A stretch of DNA of 10,772 nucleotides from NCBI GenBank assembly GCA_003024985.2, contig PXIH01S0007612.1; one strand, given 5' to 3'. Both the position numbers and the translations under genes were made by a program. The stretch is from Euperipatoides rowelli (lineage: Eukaryota; Onychophora; Udeonychophora; Euonychophora; Peripatopsidae). The notes beneath the pieces were generated by a model that saw nothing but the letters and a program-made list of their open reading frames with translations, ran no database searches and was not told the origin of the DNA. Positions 8,439 to 10,772 of the stretch are shown here, in pieces. Position 1 is the stretch's first letter; each line of letters opens with the position of its first letter.

Positions 8439-8592
8439 GTTTAAGCCCATTACATGGGCATGAAAGATTTTTTTTAATATATATCTAAGAGAAAACACCA
8501 CTTAAAGTTTCTAAAAATAGTTCCTGCGCCGAGCGTAGATGGCACTGTGACTTGCTTTGGAACATGATCATATTCTAATTAAGTTTATAGAT
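8439..8592. repeat. Tandem hairpin-repeat array, right part (fourth monomer)
   Basis: Continues the array broken by LINE 2: hairpin GCCCAT-TAC-ATGGGC (8445-8459), T-run, TATATCTAAGAGAAAAC, AGTTTCTAAAAATAGTTCC, the GC core with AGATGGCACT (8537-8546), CTTTGGAACATGATCATATT, and then AATTAAGTTTATAGA, where similarity to the other monomers ends. With LINE 2 and one duplication copy removed, the core-to-core distance to the third monomer is about 197 bases, longer than the other periods because two hairpin units stand side by side. Confidence 0.8.
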
Positions 8593-9869
8593 AACTGACC
8601 AACTTCTGAAGCTGAATCACTCATAATAAAAATTACTCATTGAGTTTACCCATTCAAAAGAAATTTGATATTATAATGGAATTCAAATATTGAAAACAAT
8701 TTGTTTTTTTCTTGTTTTATTGAATTTCTCTTGAGAAAAAATAAAATTAAAATGGACTTCATATGCCTATCAGAATGGAACAGCCAGCAAGCTAAAGCCC
8801 TCATTATCAAGATGTTTTAGGTTCAAGCCAATACACATACACACAATCACACACACACACAGACCTAGTGAATAGAGAGAGATAGAATGTTATGTATAAA
8901 TTTGCTGCTTAAGCTATTCATCGCTAGCACTTAACGCTAAATACTGTATAAGCATATGAATTACCGTATATCGGAAAATATTTTAATATAATTTTACAGT
9001 ATCAAACATTAACAAGTATGTGCATCTGACTGTCATTACAGAAACATATTATACTGTATATTGAGTTGTTGACTTTACTATTAGTAATAAAAAACAAGGG
9101 GGTGGGTATACCTCATACTAAAATCCTACATCTGCTACTGCCTTCTGTTTTTTCCTACGAAGACTGGGAAGAAAAAAGGTTAATCATCAAAACATAACAT
9201 GAATGGAGTAATTTTATACTGCTGGTGTATAGATTTATTTTTAATTTCATGTTTCTGGTGTTTTCAATTCATTCAGTTATAGTTATGTTATCTTATTTCA
9301 ATAAATAGTTAATTGAAGTTACAATTCTTGTTTTTCTGAATAATTCAATGTATCGATTATCATATAAATTATATATACAATTCGAATGGGCTGCATACAA
9401 CAGAGATATGGAGCAGAAATCATATCGTCTAATGACTTGAGGAAGAAGATTTCTGAAACTAATGACATATAGATTCTTCATTGAAATATACAGTGTTTTA
9501 TCTTCATCAAACTTTATAGTGTTTTAATAGCTTTAGTTCCATAGAAATGTCTCTGATGTCAAGCAGTAAAAAATGGGGGGGCGGGAGTTGTACATAAAGC
9601 AAAATGCAGAAAAAGAATATATAAAAAAAGTATTCTATATTGAATTTTGATATCAATAGTTTGCTTGTTTAAAGGAATCACTCAACTGTAAAACCTTTTG
9701 GGTTTAAACTTTTGAAATCAAATATAAAAATAAATAAATTTAATAATAATAAACTTATAGAAATTAATCATCCGATTTATGTATTTAACGAAATAAAATT
9801 TTCCATTTCATGTAGATTGCATTGAAAGATTATAAATTTAATTATTTATTGTATTTCTATCTTTTTCAG
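8593..9869. other. AT-rich intron-like DNA before the host exon
   Basis: No gene seen. The minus-strand frame 9293-9481 is AT-rich and featureless. There are G-runs at about 9099 and 9577. The last 25 bases form a good 3' splice site for the exon at 9870 (T-rich tract, CTTTTTCAG). Several ACTGTATA-type words recur (about 8943, 9053), but I could not make a repeat unit of them. Confidence 0.55.
8832..8863. repeat. Short imperfect CA microsatellite
   Basis: An interrupted (CA)n/(ACAT) run: ACACATACACACAATCACACACACACACAGAC and close variants over about 30 bases. A common eukaryotic simple repeat with no evident function. Confidence 0.8.
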
Positions 9870-10023
9870 AATAACAATATTGCAGATGAGAATGATGGCA
9901 TTTATGACCCACAACCCAGCCCTCCACCCTCAACATGGACAAATCCAGAAGAACATATCAGATTTATAGATGAGGAAGAAAAACTGCCACCCAAGAGGTC
10001 ACCAACACTGCCACCCAAGAGGG
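9870..10023 (+). CDS. Internal exon of a host gene: proline-rich with two LPPKR motifs
   Basis: Bounded by CTTTTTCAG (acceptor, ending 9869) and GTAAGC (donor, from 10024). The exon is 154 bases, starts in phase 0 and ends after the first base of a codon. Its 51 full codons read through an acidic segment (ADENDGIYDP), a proline-rich segment (PQPSPPPSTW), a charged segment (EEHIRFIDEEE), and KLPPKRSPTLPPKR. PTLPPK fits PxLPxK, the pattern preferred by Crk-type N-terminal SH3 domains; the first motif, EKLPPK, lacks the leading Pro. Codon use and composition stand out from the AT-rich flanks. Such linkers occur in signalling and cytoskeletal adaptors (for example RapGEF1/C3G- or DOCK-type proteins), but I cannot identify the gene. 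An upstream in-frame ATG at 9822 lies inside the splice tract, so it is not the start. Confidence 0.8.
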
Positions 10024-10560
10024 GTAAGCCAATATATACGTGAGAATCCTGGTAAAGATATAAGAAGAAATCTGCTTAGATTTTTATATGAATATTTTAA
10101 GTCGTATATTTTATAAAAAAAAAAAATTAAAAAAAAAAAAAAAAATTTGGTTATTAAAATTTGTTCCATAAAATTTTTTATTAAAAAAAAAATTGATTAA
10201 CTTTATTGGTGCTAGTTTCATAACCAAAGAATTCATTCGATTTGCATTCTGTAAATTGTTATGTATTATTTTTATTAATGATTATATTTTTTCATAAATT
10301 CATGTTTAAAGGTTCAATCATATTTATTTCAAATAATTTAAATTTTGAAATGAGAAAATATTGAAATTTGAATATGTATTAATTTATTAATTTGATTGAA
10401 TGTTCATTCATTTCATTTATTTTATTATGACTAATAAAATATTTGTCTAATAATTTGACCTTGTGAACTTAAGGCTAAACTGGCTGAATAATTGTGTATG
10501 TGATGGATTTAATACATTTTATTCAAAATTGAAAAAATTTGTTTAAAACACACAAAATAA
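10024..10560 (+). other. Intron downstream of the LPPKR exon
   Basis: Starts with a consensus GTAAG donor and is strongly AT-rich, with stops in all frames. I see no exon or element in it, apart from a pair of A-runs at 10115-10145 separated by TT, whose origin (simple repeat or retroposon tail) cannot be told. Confidence 0.6.
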
Positions 10561-10627
10561 ATATGGGGGCTGCTCCCCTAGTCCCCACCAAGCCCTGTCT
10601 CTGGACTTCACTGGGGGGAGGGGGGGG
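10561..10627. repeat. GC-rich block with C/G-runs and G6-A-G8 tract
   Basis: An abrupt GC-rich patch in AT-rich intron: GGGGGCTGCTCCCC (a possible small stem), then CCCTG/CTGG words, and G6-A-G8 at 10613-10627, which could form a G-quadruplex on the plus strand. It may be the edge of a mobile element continuing beyond the window or an isolated repeat. No coding frame with supporting features was found. Confidence 0.4.
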
Positions 10628-10772
10628 AGAGACTCTCCTTTAAAAATGAGTTTTTAGCAACCAGATATTATAATGGGTAACATGACAACTCGATTATTCG
10701 CCAAATTAAAACTACTGTATTTCAACAATCACAATTCCACCCACCCTCATCAAGGATATGAAACTGAAATCC

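Noticed and set aside
9293-9481. Minus-strand 62-codon frame
   Set aside because: AT-rich chance frame of Ile/Tyr/Asn-rich sequence with no supporting evidence.
9822-9869. ATG at 9822 as the start of the LPPKR gene
   Set aside because: It lies in the T-rich splice tract just before a CAG acceptor; the translated stretch is Tyr/Leu/Phe-rich like a pyrimidine tract and not protein.

Overview
This window looks like AT-rich intron or intergenic DNA of an invertebrate animal. Three things point to this: a spliced exon with a polypyrimidine tract and AG acceptor and a GTAAG donor, long non-coding stretches, and two decayed non-LTR retrotransposons (LINEs). The phylum cannot be fixed from the sequence alone. 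I see nothing prokaryotic: no operons, rRNA, tRNA or CRISPR.

Layout. 1-1480: AT-rich DNA with no gene I can support. About 1485-3250 (minus): LINE 1, a 5'-truncated copy that keeps only the 3' part of ORF2, from reverse transcriptase (RT) motif A to the terminal C-C-H-C knuckle, broken by several frameshifts. 3251-3576: AT-rich, ending in a good 3' splice site. 3577-3653 (plus): a possible host exon with no GT donor. 3779-4230 and 8439-8592: a tandem array of a hairpin-bearing repeat, split in two by LINE 2. 4221-8422 (minus): LINE 2, nearly complete, with polyA tail, polyA signal, broken ORF1 (gag-like) and broken ORF2 (endonuclease-RT). It is flanked by a 16-bp target-site duplication, CAAACA followed by T10. 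8593-9869: AT-rich DNA with a short CA repeat. 9870-10023 (plus): a well-supported exon encoding a proline-rich stretch with two LPPKR motifs. 10024-10560: intron. 10561-10627: a short GC-rich block with a G-run, perhaps the edge of another repeat.

How it fits together. The plus-strand exon or exons belong to a host gene whose protein could bind SH3 domains (the PxLPxK pattern preferred by Crk-type SH3 domains). Both LINEs lie antisense to it, probably in introns. The two LINEs share the same ORF2 architecture and align along the RT thumb and C-terminus, but their proteins differ so much that they are separate lineages of one clade. I judge it L1/Tx1-like, from the two-knuckle ORF1 with its preceding 'IPHLL...KGR' block, the APE endonuclease and the C-terminal C-C-H-C motif. 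LINE 2 has lost the second half of its endonuclease through an in-frame internal deletion. The most interesting points are the array with covarying hairpin arms and CTCF-like cores, the clean nested insertion in its T-run, the in-frame endonuclease-RT deletion, and the candidate exon with a near-consensus U12 AT-type donor.
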